NCBI GenBank assembly: GCA_035495555.1
Contig: DATJFQ010000114.1
Span: forward strand, 1 to 29,948
Length of the DNA stretch: 29,948 bases
Origin: DATJFQ01 sp035495555
Lineage (GTDB): Bacteria; Acidobacteriota; Vicinamibacteria; Vicinamibacterales; 2-12-FULL-66-21
Direction of reading: 5' to 3'
Shown here: one piece after another, positions 23,733-29,948 of the stretch
How the letters are laid out: every line of letters starts with the position of its first letter
Numbering within the stretch: position 1 is the first letter of the stretch
Translations under genes and position numbers: made by a program
Notes under the pieces: model-generated
Told to the model about the DNA's origin: nothing
The model's input: the letters and a program-made list of their open reading frames with translations, nothing else
Databases searched by the model: none

Positions 23733-23823
23733 AACTACTCAAGTACGCAACGCCCAACTACACAAGGAACTCCCGTTGGAAGTTGACTCCTTGAGTAGTT
23801 GGGCGTTAAGGAGTTGTGTAGGT
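23733..23823. repeat. Opposed octad arms forming a long hairpin between convergent genes
   Basis: The left arm has AACTACTC, AAGTACGC, AACGCCC (7 bases), AACTACAC and AAGGAACT (23733-23771). The right arm has GAGTAGTT (23793-23800), GGGCGTT (7), AAGGAGTT and GTGTAGGT (to 23823). It fills almost the whole space between the hmuV and DGPF stops. Confidence 0.88.
23749..23807. terminator. Strong hairpin, possible bidirectional transcription end
   Basis: A 13-base perfect inverted repeat, AACGCCCAACTAC at 23749-23761 and its complement at 23795-23807, continues after one mismatch with six more pairs (CAAGGA against TCCTTG). It lies between two convergent genes. There is no T-tract on either side, so if it ends transcription it is not a classical intrinsic terminator. 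Confidence 0.45.
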
Positions 23824-23825
23824 GA

Positions 23826-24176
23826 TCAGGCCGGCACCTTCTCGTTGGTGTCGAGCTCCCTTACCGGCCTCACCTCAATGCTGCCCTCGCGAGCGGGGGG
23901 AATGCGCGACGCGATCTGGATGGCTTCGTTGAGATCCACGGCATCGATCAGATAGAAGCCGGCGAGCTGCTCCTTGGTCTCGGCGAACGGGCCGTCGGTG
24001 ACGACCGTGCGCCCGTGGCGGACCCGGACGGTGGTGGCGGTCTCGACGGGGAAGAGCGGCTCGGCGGCCAGCAGCTTGCCGCTTTCGCGGAGCGACTCGC
24101 CGCAGTTGGCGCACTCGCGGTCGCCGACGGCGTTCCATTTCGACCGTTCGAGGTAGACGAGGCAGAGATACTTCAT
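23826..24176 (-). CDS. DGPF/YCII-domain protein
   Basis: The ATG at 24176 overlaps the stop of the sigma-factor gene (ATGA), and the longer upstream frame only shadows that gene. The 116-residue product starts MKYLCLVYLE and carries the hallmark DGPFAETKEQLAGFYLIDA block with the conserved Asp/His-type pocket of YCII folds, then AIQIASRIPPAREGSIEVRPV. Proteins of this kind are the standard partners and targets of ECF42 sigma factors. Their biochemical role is unknown. A CANCG motif near residue 22 is reminiscent of a small metal site but may be chance. Confidence 0.9.
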   Translation of the reverse strand: MKYLCLVYLERSKWNAVGDRECANCGESLRESGKLLAAEPLFPVETATTVRVRHGRTVVTDGPFAETKEQLAGFYLIDAVDLNEAIQIASRIPPAREGSIEVRPVRELDTNEKVPA

Positions 24177-25438
24177 GCGCGTCCTTCTTCCAGCATCCGT
24201 TCGACATCCGCCAGCCGCCGCGTCAGGAAGCGGCGCTCCGGCGCCTGCCGGGTGAACTTCAGCGCGCGTTCGTAGGAGACTCGCGCCTCCGCGTTTCGTC
24301 CAAGCCTGCGGCAGAGATCCGCGCGCGCCGCATGCGCGAGCCCGTACTCGGTCAGATCGCCCCGCTCGAGAATCGCGTCCACGAGCCGGAGGCCTGGTTC
24401 CGGACCATCCCGCATCGCGATCGCCACCGCGCGATTCAACTCGACAATCGGCGACGGCGACATGGACAAGAGTACGCCGTACAGGCCGACGATTTCGTTC
24501 CAGTCCGTGGCTTCCGGCGCCGGGGCGTCCGCGTGCACGGCCGCAATTGCCGCCTGAATGGTATACGGACCGAAGCGCGCGGAGGACAGGGCACGTCGCA
24601 CGAGCGCGGTCCCTTCGTCGATCGATGCACGGTTCCAACGGGACCGATCCTGGTCCTCCAGGACGATCAGCTCGCCGTCCGCAGACGCCCTCGCGTCGCG
24701 CCGCGAGTCGTGCAGCAGCATCAGCGCGAGCAGGCCCTGCGCCTCCGGTTCCGGGAGCAGGTCCACCACGAGGCGTCCGAGTCGAACGGCTTCGGACGAC
24801 AGATCACAGCGGACGACGGAATCGCCGCCCGACGCGCTGTAGCCCTCGTTGAACACGAGATAAATCACACGCAGCACGGCATCGAGCCGCTGCGGCAACT
24901 CCGCGGCGCCGGGCACCTGATAAGGGATCTTCGCGTCGCGTATCTTGCCCTTGGCCCTCACGATTCGCTGCGCGAGCGTCGTCGCCGGGGTGAGGAATGC
25001 GTGGGCGATCTCGTCCGTCCGCAGCCCGCAGACTTCCCGCAGGGTCAGTGCGACCTGCGCGTCGGGCGCGAGCGCCGGATGGCAGCAGGTGAAGATCAGG
25101 CGGAGCCGGTCGTCTTCGACGCTCTCCGGGTCGGCCCACGCGTGTTCGTCGACGACGGCCACGTCGCCGCCGCCGGGCGCGTCCTCGAGCGCGTCGAAGC
25201 GCGAGCGCCGGCGCTTCGCGTCGATCGCCTTGAAGCGGCCGGCCGAGACGAGCCAGGGGCGCGGATTCGCCGGCACCCCGTCGCGCGGCCACTGCTCGAG
25301 CGCCGCCCGAAACGCCTCGTGCAGCGCCTCCTCCGCGGCGTCGAAGTCGCCGAGCAGCCGGATCAGTGTGGCCAGGACCCGGCGGGACTCGGCTTCATAG
25401 ATCGCGCTGACGGTGTCCTGGATGGCTGCAGCGGGCAC
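24173..25438 (-). CDS. ECF42-type RNA polymerase sigma factor
   Basis: The 421-residue protein starts with GTG at 25438; an in-frame stop 9 bases upstream excludes any longer form. Residues about 8-75 form sigma region 2 (YEAESRRVLATLIRLLGDFDAAEEALHEAF), residues about 105-165 sigma region 4 (LTLREVCGLRTDEIAHAFL, TLAQRIVRAKGKIR). The long C-terminal part has the YLVFNEGY block and then TPR-like helices (EIVGLYGVLLSMSPSPIVELNRAVAIA, ARVSYERALKFT). This fusion to a TPR-like extension defines the ECF42 group, in which the extension is needed for activity and no classical anti-sigma factor is encoded. It is translationally coupled to the DGPF gene. Confidence 0.93.
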   Translation of the reverse strand: MPAAAIQDTVSAIYEAESRRVLATLIRLLGDFDAAEEALHEAFRAALEQWPRDGVPANPRPWLVSAGRFKAIDAKRRRSRFDALEDAPGGGDVAVVDEHAWADPESVEDDRLRLIFTCCHPALAPDAQVALTLREVCGLRTDEIAHAFLTPATTLAQRIVRAKGKIRDAKIPYQVPGAAELPQRLDAVLRVIYLVFNEGYSASGGDSVVRCDLSSEAVRLGRLVVDLLPEPEAQGLLALMLLHDSRRDARASADGELIVLEDQDRSRWNRASIDEGTALVRRALSSARFGPYTIQAAIAAVHADAPAPEATDWNEIVGLYGVLLSMSPSPIVELNRAVAIAMRDGPEPGLRLVDAILERGDLTEYGLAHAARADLCRRLGRNAEARVSYERALKFTRQAPERRFLTRRLADVERMLEEGRA

Positions 25439-25460
25439 GCCTGTCGATCACATCACAAAA

Positions 25461-25537
25461 GAGGCGCGAGGCGCGAGGGACGAGGCGGGAGGCGGGAGGC
25501 GGGAGGCGCGAGGCCCGAGGCGCGAGGCGGGAGGCGG
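25461..25537 (+). repeat. Eleven tandem GAGGCGG-type heptads
   Basis: Eleven gapless 7-base units fill the divergent space between the ECF42 and DUF305 genes: GAGGCGC twice, GAGGGAC, GAGGCGG three times, GAGGCGC, GAGGCCC, GAGGCGC and GAGGCGG twice. The plus strand has repeated GGG runs separated by AGGC, so a G-quadruplex is possible. Unit-number change would alter spacing by 7 bases and shift promoter geometry. The remainder of this roughly 160-base gap holds a TGTCGA at 25442-25447. Confidence 0.92.
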
Positions 25538-25602
25538 GATCAGCGGCCGCGAACTTGACAGGCGTTCAGCACGGCGTCAGAGTACCAGCCCCGAAGGTAT
25601 CG

Positions 25603-26274
25603 ATGCTTCGATTCTTTGTCGGCACTGTTCTGTTCACCGGGGCCATCGGCGTCGTCTCCGCTCAGCAGCCGACGATCATCAAGCCGGGCGCGCCCGGTGA
25701 ACCGTCGCGAACGATCACGCCCGCCGAAGCGCGGGACGTAAAGAAAATCGCTTACACCGACGCGGACGTCGCGTTCATGCAGGGCATGATCCATCACCAC
25801 GCGCAGGCGGTGCAGATGGTGGAGCTGCTCAAGACGCACTCGAAGAATCCGGACATGCAGAAGCTCGGTCAGCGGATCGAGTTGTCCCAGAAGGACGAGA
25901 TCAAGATGATGCGCCACTGGCTCGAAGTGCACGGCCAGCAGGCACCGGACCCGCTCGCGCACCAGGACCACGACATGGCGTCGATGCCTGGAATGTCCGG
26001 CAGGGGCGGGTCGACGGCAGAGATGATGCCCGGGATGCTCACCGCCGCGCAGATGCAGCAGCTCGCCGCGGCCACGGGCACGGATTTCGACCGCCTGTTT
26101 CTCACGGGCATGATTCAGCACCACGGTGGCGCCCTCACGATGGTGAAGCAGTTGTTTGACACGCCGGGCGCCGCGCAGGACAGCGATATCTTCGCGTTCG
26201 CGTCCGACGTGGATGCGGATCAGCGCATGGAGATCAACCGAATGAGCCGGATGTTAGAGGAGCTTGGACGATGA
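25603..26274 (+). CDS. DUF305 protein, exported, His/Met-rich
   Basis: I chose the ATG at 25603, with GAAGG ahead and a signal peptide after it (FVGTVLFTGAIGVVSA then QQ); the longer frame adds unlikely residues. The 223-residue product has two DUF305 halves, each with a ferritin-like helix pair and a MxxHH motif: FMQGMIHHHAQAVQM and FLTGMIQHHGGALTM. A Met/His-rich loop (DHDMASMPGM, EMMPGM) between them suggests copper or other metal binding in the periplasm. DUF305 proteins often accompany metal-resistance genes, but none is adjacent here except the cupredoxin about 6 kb away. Function remains unproven. Confidence 0.9.
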   Translation: MLRFFVGTVLFTGAIGVVSAQQPTIIKPGAPGEPSRTITPAEARDVKKIAYTDADVAFMQGMIHHHAQAVQMVELLKTHSKNPDMQKLGQRIELSQKDEIKMMRHWLEVHGQQAPDPLAHQDHDMASMPGMSGRGGSTAEMMPGMLTAAQMQQLAAATGTDFDRLFLTGMIQHHGGALTMVKQLFDTPGAAQDSDIFAFASDVDADQRMEINRMSRMLEELGR

Positions 26275-26362
26275 GAAGGACGGCGAGCGCTTTCAGTGTG
26301 GAAGCGACGGGATGCGAAGGCACCTGAATGCACTGAGGATCAGGCCGGCGGTAGCGCTCGAC

Positions 26363-26938
26363 TTATCTGCGGCGTTTGGGTCGTTGCCATGCTTCAGGTT
26401 GCTCTGCCCTTCGTGACGGCCGTGCGCGGTCACTCCTACGGCTCAAGCCGAGCGGGAATGCAGTTGAATACTTGACTTGTTTCAATCCAAAGCTGGATTT
26501 GATCTCAGTTATGCCCTCTACTCGTCTTAGCCAGTCGCTTAGCAGACGGTCATAAGCCTCCACGCTCGGCACGACCACCCGCAGCAAATAATCGGCGTCC
26601 CCGCTCATGAGATAGCAGTCCAGCACTTCTGGCAAACCAAGCACTGCCTCTTCGAACACCTCGAAACGCCCTTTCAATTGAAGGTTCACGCGAACCTGAA
26701 CGAAAACCGTCACGCCATGCCCAACGGACTTGGCATCGAGCAACGCGACATATTTCCGGATAACGCCCGAACGCTCGAGTGCCCGCATCCTACGAAGGCA
26801 GGGCGCAGGCGACAATCCGATTCGATTCGCCAACTCCACGTTTGAGAGCCGGCCGTCGTCCTGGAGCTCACGTAGAATTCGAAGGTCGAATTCGTCCTGT
26901 TGGGGATCGAGCAATTTTATTGCGTTATTTCTCGCCAT
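26363..26938 (-). CDS. Lrp/AsnC-family transcriptional regulator
   Basis: The ATG at 26938 (MARNNAIKLLD) is preferred; an ATG two codons earlier (26944) is equally possible. The product of about 191 residues has the N-terminal helix-turn-helix (DLRILRELQDDGRLSNVELANRIGLSPAPCLRR) and the RAM ligand-binding domain (VFVQVRVNLQ, CYLMSGDADYLLRVVVPS, ITEIKSSFGLKQVKY). Normal family length is about 150-165; the extra 25 residues are a basic tail (RRSDRARPSRRAEQP) with no recognised fold. It diverges from the M28 peptidase gene and probably controls it, with amino acids or peptides as ligands. Inverted repeats in the shared upstream region are candidate operators. Confidence 0.92.
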   Translation of the reverse strand: MARNNAIKLLDPQQDEFDLRILRELQDDGRLSNVELANRIGLSPAPCLRRMRALERSGVIRKYVALLDAKSVGHGVTVFVQVRVNLQLKGRFEVFEEAVLGLPEVLDCYLMSGDADYLLRVVVPSVEAYDRLLSDWLRRVEGITEIKSSFGLKQVKYSTAFPLGLSRRSDRARPSRRAEQPEAWQRPKRRR

Positions 26939-26950
26939 ACGCATCGATTA

Positions 26951-27015
26951 TAGCTTAATTTCCGGAAATGTCGCTCAATTTAGCAAGCTATCGCGTCGCG
27001 ACCTCGTGCTAAATT
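26951..27015. promoter_or_regulatory. Candidate Lrp-type operator region with nested inverted repeats
   Basis: The AT-rich divergent gap holds a perfect 12-base palindrome ATTTCCGGAAAT (26958-26969), a TAGCTT/AAGCTA pair (26951-26956 and 26985-26990), and a perfect 9-base inverted repeat AATTTAGCA/TGCTAAATT (26977-26985 and 27007-27015) whose centres are 30 bases apart, about three helical turns. Lrp-family proteins bind several such phased sites. The rest of the gap to 27169 has no recognised element apart from the GGGAGG ribosome site. Confidence 0.5.
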
Positions 27016-27169
27016 CGCTTCCGCGTCGGTGGGCGCGGGAGTTCCGGATCACTTATGACCCGCAGGAGGAGTCGTCGACAGGCACCCCGACGATTTGCAT
27101 GACTTCAGGGCTAAAGCGAGACAGAAGCCCGTCACTGAACGACGCTCCGAACGATGTTGGGAGGCGCGA

Positions 27170-28816
27170 ATGTCGCTGATACGTCCGAAATCGTCGTGGT
27201 TCGTACTTGGGATGGTGGGCTGCGGTGTCATTACGGTCGTGCTGGGCGCACAGTCAGACGATCCCGGATTGAAGTCGATCACCGCCGATGCCCTCAAAGG
27301 TCATATCTATTTCCTCTCGTCAGATGACATGGCAGGGCGTGACTCGCTCAGTCATGAGGGGCGCATCGCGGCAGACTACATAGCTGGCTCCTTTTACAGG
27401 GCCGGCCTGAAGCCAGTCGGCGATCGCGGAACCTACTTTCAAAACTTTCAGATGACAGCTGGTCACATTGACCGCGATCAGACCTATTTACGGGCCTCCA
27501 TAGGCAATACGGCGGTGACAACCCGTGATTTCGCCATGGGCTCTGATTTCACCTTGGGTCGTCAGGGAAACGTCGACGTAGCGGTGAAGGCGCCACTTAT
27601 ATTTGCGGGATACGGTATTGCTGCTCCCGAATACGCCTACGACGATTTTAAGGATGTTGATGTGCGTGGGAAGGTGGTGATGGTGCTCACGCACGAGCCC
27701 CAGGAACACGATCCGGCAAGCCGCTTTATGGGACGGTATAACACTGTCCACGCGTTCAACTGGTGGAAGCCAGAGGTCCTCCGCGCGCATGGCGCGGCCG
27801 GGATTCTAATAGTGCAGGAAAAAACGCCTGATCGAAAAACTCAGCGGAAGCCGAGCGGACCCACCAACGGACAAATTCGAACGGACCGGGGTACACATGC
27901 ACTGACGAGCCCATTCTGGGACCTACCTTTCTTCACCATTACCCGCGCGACCGCAGACGAATTGCTTAGGCCATCTGGTAAGACAGTGGATCAACTCCAG
28001 GACGCGATTGACCAGAGTGGACAGCCGCACTCGATGGCAGTGCCGAGTGTCACTGTTGAGCTCAGGCGGGCCATAAAAGATCGTGAAGTCATTCAGACTC
28101 GCAACGTTGTAGGCGTCCTAGAAGGATCCGATCCGACCTTGAAGAACGAATACGTGCTGGTTACAGGTCACTACGACCATGTTGGGCAGTCTGGGCCGTT
28201 CATCTACCATGGCGCTGACGATAATGCATCCGCCGTTGCCGCCGTGATCGCAATCGCCGAAGCATTCAAGGCCAATCCGATCAAACCGAAACGAAGTGTG
28301 ATGTTTCTGGTGTTCGAGGCCGAAGAGGACGGATTACTGGGCGCGTTTCATTATACGCAACACCCGATAGTGCCGCTGGACAAGACAGTCGCGGTTCTCA
28401 ATTCCGACATGATCGGCCGAGACGAGGACGATCCGGAATGGAATACGACCGCGGATCAAAACACGAATCAGGTAAACGTTATTGGAACATTGTACAGCCC
28501 TGACCTCAGACGCGTGATCGACGGGGACAATCAACAGATTCGTCTCAAGCTGGATTACAAGACCGATGCAAACGATCCGGAAGCATGGTTCTCGCGCAGC
28601 GATCACTATCCCTTTGCGATTAAGGGTGTGCCGATGGTCCTGTTCAACACCGGAGAACATCCTGACTATCACACCGCGAACGACACTTGGGACCGCATCG
28701 ACTATCCCAAGATCGAAAAAATAGTGAGGCTCATTTACCTGTCCACGGAGACACTCGCGAACAGCGCAACCCGTCCGCGATTCGAGACGGGGAACACGAT
28801 GCCAAACAGCCGATGA
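27170..28816 (+). CDS. Secreted M28-family zinc aminopeptidase with PA domain
   Basis: I chose the ATG at 27170 because GGGAGG lies 5 bases ahead and a signal sequence follows (SSWFVLGMVGCGVITVVLGA); the frame is open upstream but unlike protein. The 548-residue product has a protease-associated insert (FAGYGIAAPEYAYDDFKDVDVRGKVV, then HGAAGILIV) at about residues 145-230. The M28 catalytic domain follows with zinc ligands and catalytic residues H334, D336, D350, E385-E386, D413 and H479. It would release amino acids from peptides outside the cytoplasm. Codon use is visibly less GC-biased than in the genes before 26 kb. It stands under likely control of the divergent Lrp regulator, and the Oar-like receptor gene follows after 50 bases. 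Confidence 0.93.
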   Translation: MSLIRPKSSWFVLGMVGCGVITVVLGAQSDDPGLKSITADALKGHIYFLSSDDMAGRDSLSHEGRIAADYIAGSFYRAGLKPVGDRGTYFQNFQMTAGHIDRDQTYLRASIGNTAVTTRDFAMGSDFTLGRQGNVDVAVKAPLIFAGYGIAAPEYAYDDFKDVDVRGKVVMVLTHEPQEHDPASRFMGRYNTVHAFNWWKPEVLRAHGAAGILIVQEKTPDRKTQRKPSGPTNGQIRTDRGTHALTSPFWDLPFFTITRATADELLRPSGKTVDQLQDAIDQSGQPHSMAVPSVTVELRRAIKDREVIQTRNVVGVLEGSDPTLKNEYVLVTGHYDHVGQSGPFIYHGADDNASAVAAVIAIAEAFKANPIKPKRSVMFLVFEAEEDGLLGAFHYTQHPIVPLDKTVAVLNSDMIGRDEDDPEWNTTADQNTNQVNVIGTLYSPDLRRVIDGDNQQIRLKLDYKTDANDPEAWFSRSDHYPFAIKGVPMVLFNTGEHPDYHTANDTWDRIDYPKIEKIVRLIYLSTETLANSATRPRFETGNTMPNSR

Positions 28817-28866
28817 ATTGAACTTCGATCGCACGATTTAGCACTCGACCTCCAGGGAGGGGACGT

Positions 28867-29948
28867 ATGAGGATTCTATCGCGCGCTATTCTTCTCGGAA
28901 TTGGGCTAGCCGTAGGGCTGTTACCCGCCGGAGCGTGGGCTCAAACGAGTTCAGGAAAAATAGTCGGAGCAGTTAAGGATTCTTCCGGAGGTCTGCTCCC
29001 TGGAGTGACAATCGTCGCAAAGAATCTCGCCACGGGTACGAAGCGCGACACGGTCACAAATGACCGTGGAGAATTCGAGTTGTCGGGGCTAGCTCCTGGC
29101 CGTTATCAGTTGGACGCGGAGCTGTCGGGGTTTCGCTCCTATAGTCAAGGACCGGTCACGGTCCGGGTCAATGAAGAAACTCGCGTGGACCCGACGCTGT
29201 CAGTCGGAGCGCTTAATGAAACGGTCACCGTGGAGGCCGAAGGCATCCAGGTCCAGACGACGACATCAGTCGTCGGCAAGGTCGTTGATGAAAAGCAGAT
29301 CCTTGAGCTTCCCCTGAGTGGTCGCAATTTCGCCGATCTGGGACTCCTCACGCCAGGCGTCACGACGCGAGGCCAAGGAACGAGTGCGGGGAGCTCGTTC
29401 TACGTACACGGTCAGCGGAGCGACGCGAACAATTTCTTGCTTGATGGGGTCAGCGACAACTCGCTCGAGGGCAATGCGTTACAGGCGCGTCCGAATGTGG
29501 ACGCCGTTCAGGAATTCAAAATACAAACCAGCAACTTCTCGGCCGAGTTCGGACGAAACACGGGCTCCGTCGTCAACGTGGTAACCAAATCCGGTACGAA
29601 TGCTTTCAGCGGCTCCGGCTGGGAGTTTTTGCGTAGTGATAAGTTTCAAGCGAGAAATTATTTCGCAAGAACGTCGCCACCGCCGTTGAAATTCAATCAG
29701 TATGGCGGCACACTCGGCGGCCCAGTTATTCGGAACAAAACATTCTTCTTTGGGTCGTTCGAAGGCTATCGTGAAGGGCGCGGTCAGACGCGTCAGACGA
29801 TCGTGGCCACAGCTCAAGAACGAGCAGGCGATTTCAGCTTTCTCAAGAAGAGTCTCATCGATCCTGCTACTGGACTGCCCTTCCCAGGCAATGTGATCCC
29901 ACAAGACCGCATCGATCCAGCCGCGCTCAAATTGTTGTCTCTCATGCC
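28867..29948 (+). CDS. Oar-like TonB-dependent receptor (3' truncated)
   Basis: The ATG at 28867 follows GGGAGGGG. The frame stays open to the window end, giving 360 codons of a protein usually near 1000 residues. A signal peptide (GLAVGLLPAGAWA then Q) is followed by a carboxypeptidase-like regulatory domain at about residues 28-110 (VGAVKDSSGGLLPGVTI, GEFELSGLAPGRYQLDAELSGF). The plug domain comes next, with LPLSGRNFADLGLLTPGV, FYVHGQRSDANNFLLDGV and FGRNTGSVVNVVTKSGTN. The barrel begins with GGTLGGPVIRNKTFFFGSFEGY. Receptors of this type take up large ligands such as peptides or glycans and are abundant in Acidobacteriota. Being next to a secreted M28 peptidase suggests peptide uptake. Confidence 0.93.
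   Translation, partial: MRILSRAILLGIGLAVGLLPAGAWAQTSSGKIVGAVKDSSGGLLPGVTIVAKNLATGTKRDTVTNDRGEFELSGLAPGRYQLDAELSGFRSYSQGPVTVRVNEETRVDPTLSVGALNETVTVEAEGIQVQTTTSVVGKVVDEKQILELPLSGRNFADLGLLTPGVTTRGQGTSAGSSFYVHGQRSDANNFLLDGVSDNSLEGNALQARPNVDAVQEFKIQTSNFSAEFGRNTGSVVNVVTKSGTNAFSGSGWEFLRSDKFQARNYFARTSPPPLKFNQYGGTLGGPVIRNKTFFFGSFEGYREGRGQTRQTIVATAQERAGDFSFLKKSLIDPATGLPFPGNVIPQDRIDPAALKLLSLM

Noticed and set aside
24177..24638. Longer form of the DGPF protein starting upstream
   Set aside because: The extension is an antisense-like shadow frame within the sigma-factor gene; the ATGA-coupled start begins the family-typical MKYLCLVY sequence.
25461..25537. CRISPR array
   Set aside because: The units are only 7 bases, contiguous, and have no spacers; no cas gene is present. 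The same applies to the other tandem arrays.
26284..26360. Terminator between DUF305 and Lrp
   Set aside because: CGAGCGCT and AGCGCTCG form an 8-base inverted repeat, but the loop exceeds 60 bases and no T-tract follows.

Overview
The window reads as a chromosomal piece of a high-GC Gram-negative soil-type bacterium. I infer Acidobacteriota, possibly the Vicinamibacteria branch, from the combination of an Oar-like TonB-dependent receptor with an N-terminal carboxypeptidase-like domain, a VWFA-related secreted protein, many Ser/Thr-kinase and FHA genes, M3 and M28 secreted peptidases, and an ECF42-type sigma factor. No rRNA, tRNA, phage, IS or CRISPR was seen. Both ends cut genes: the first gene lacks its 5' end and the last lacks its 3' end. 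No stretch longer than 300 bases lacks a gene.

Layout. (1) 1-6146: the tail of an exported or kinase-type protein, then a tightly coupled cassette of radical SAM/SPASM protein, GT2 glycosyltransferase, carbamoyltransferase and GT-C membrane glycosyltransferase. It looks like assembly of a carbamoylated or otherwise modified cell-surface glycan. (2) 6143-7849: a near-consensus sigma-70 promoter driving a beta-barrel outer-membrane protein and a PKD lipoprotein. (3) 7961-15598: a phospho-signalling island. It has an FHA domain fused through one membrane segment to a lytic transglycosylase, a PAS-like/LuxR regulator, a PP2C phosphatase, a Ser/Thr kinase with a long TPR-like tail, an FHA-TM-TPR protein and a small secreted protein. 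(4) 15725-20956: a lipoprotein with YD-like repeats, a cytidylate-kinase-like protein, an M3 dipeptidase, a cupredoxin lipoprotein and a VWA protein. (5) 21036-23729: a heme ABC importer, hmuTUV. (6) 23826-25438: an ECF42 sigma factor translationally coupled to a DGPF/YCII protein. (7) 25603-26274: a DUF305 protein. (8) 26363-29948: an Lrp/AsnC regulator divergent from an M28 peptidase and an Oar-like receptor, in visibly less GC-rich sequence.

Two signals stand out. First, the kinase tail carries two near-identical acidic-Thr motifs (DETVDLT and DDTVSLT), while two flanking genes encode membrane-anchored FHA domains, one of them attached to a peptidoglycan-cleaving domain. This suggests a kinase-to-cell-wall signalling relay. 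Second, the intergenic regions hold degenerate tandem repeats of period 7 (GAGGCGG-type, AGTAGCC-type) and period 8 (GNGTAGTT-type). The octad elements occupy all three convergent gene junctions, often as opposed arms that can form hairpins, and begin at or next to the stop codons. The GAGGCGG-type heptads lie upstream of genes. I know no named family for these elements.
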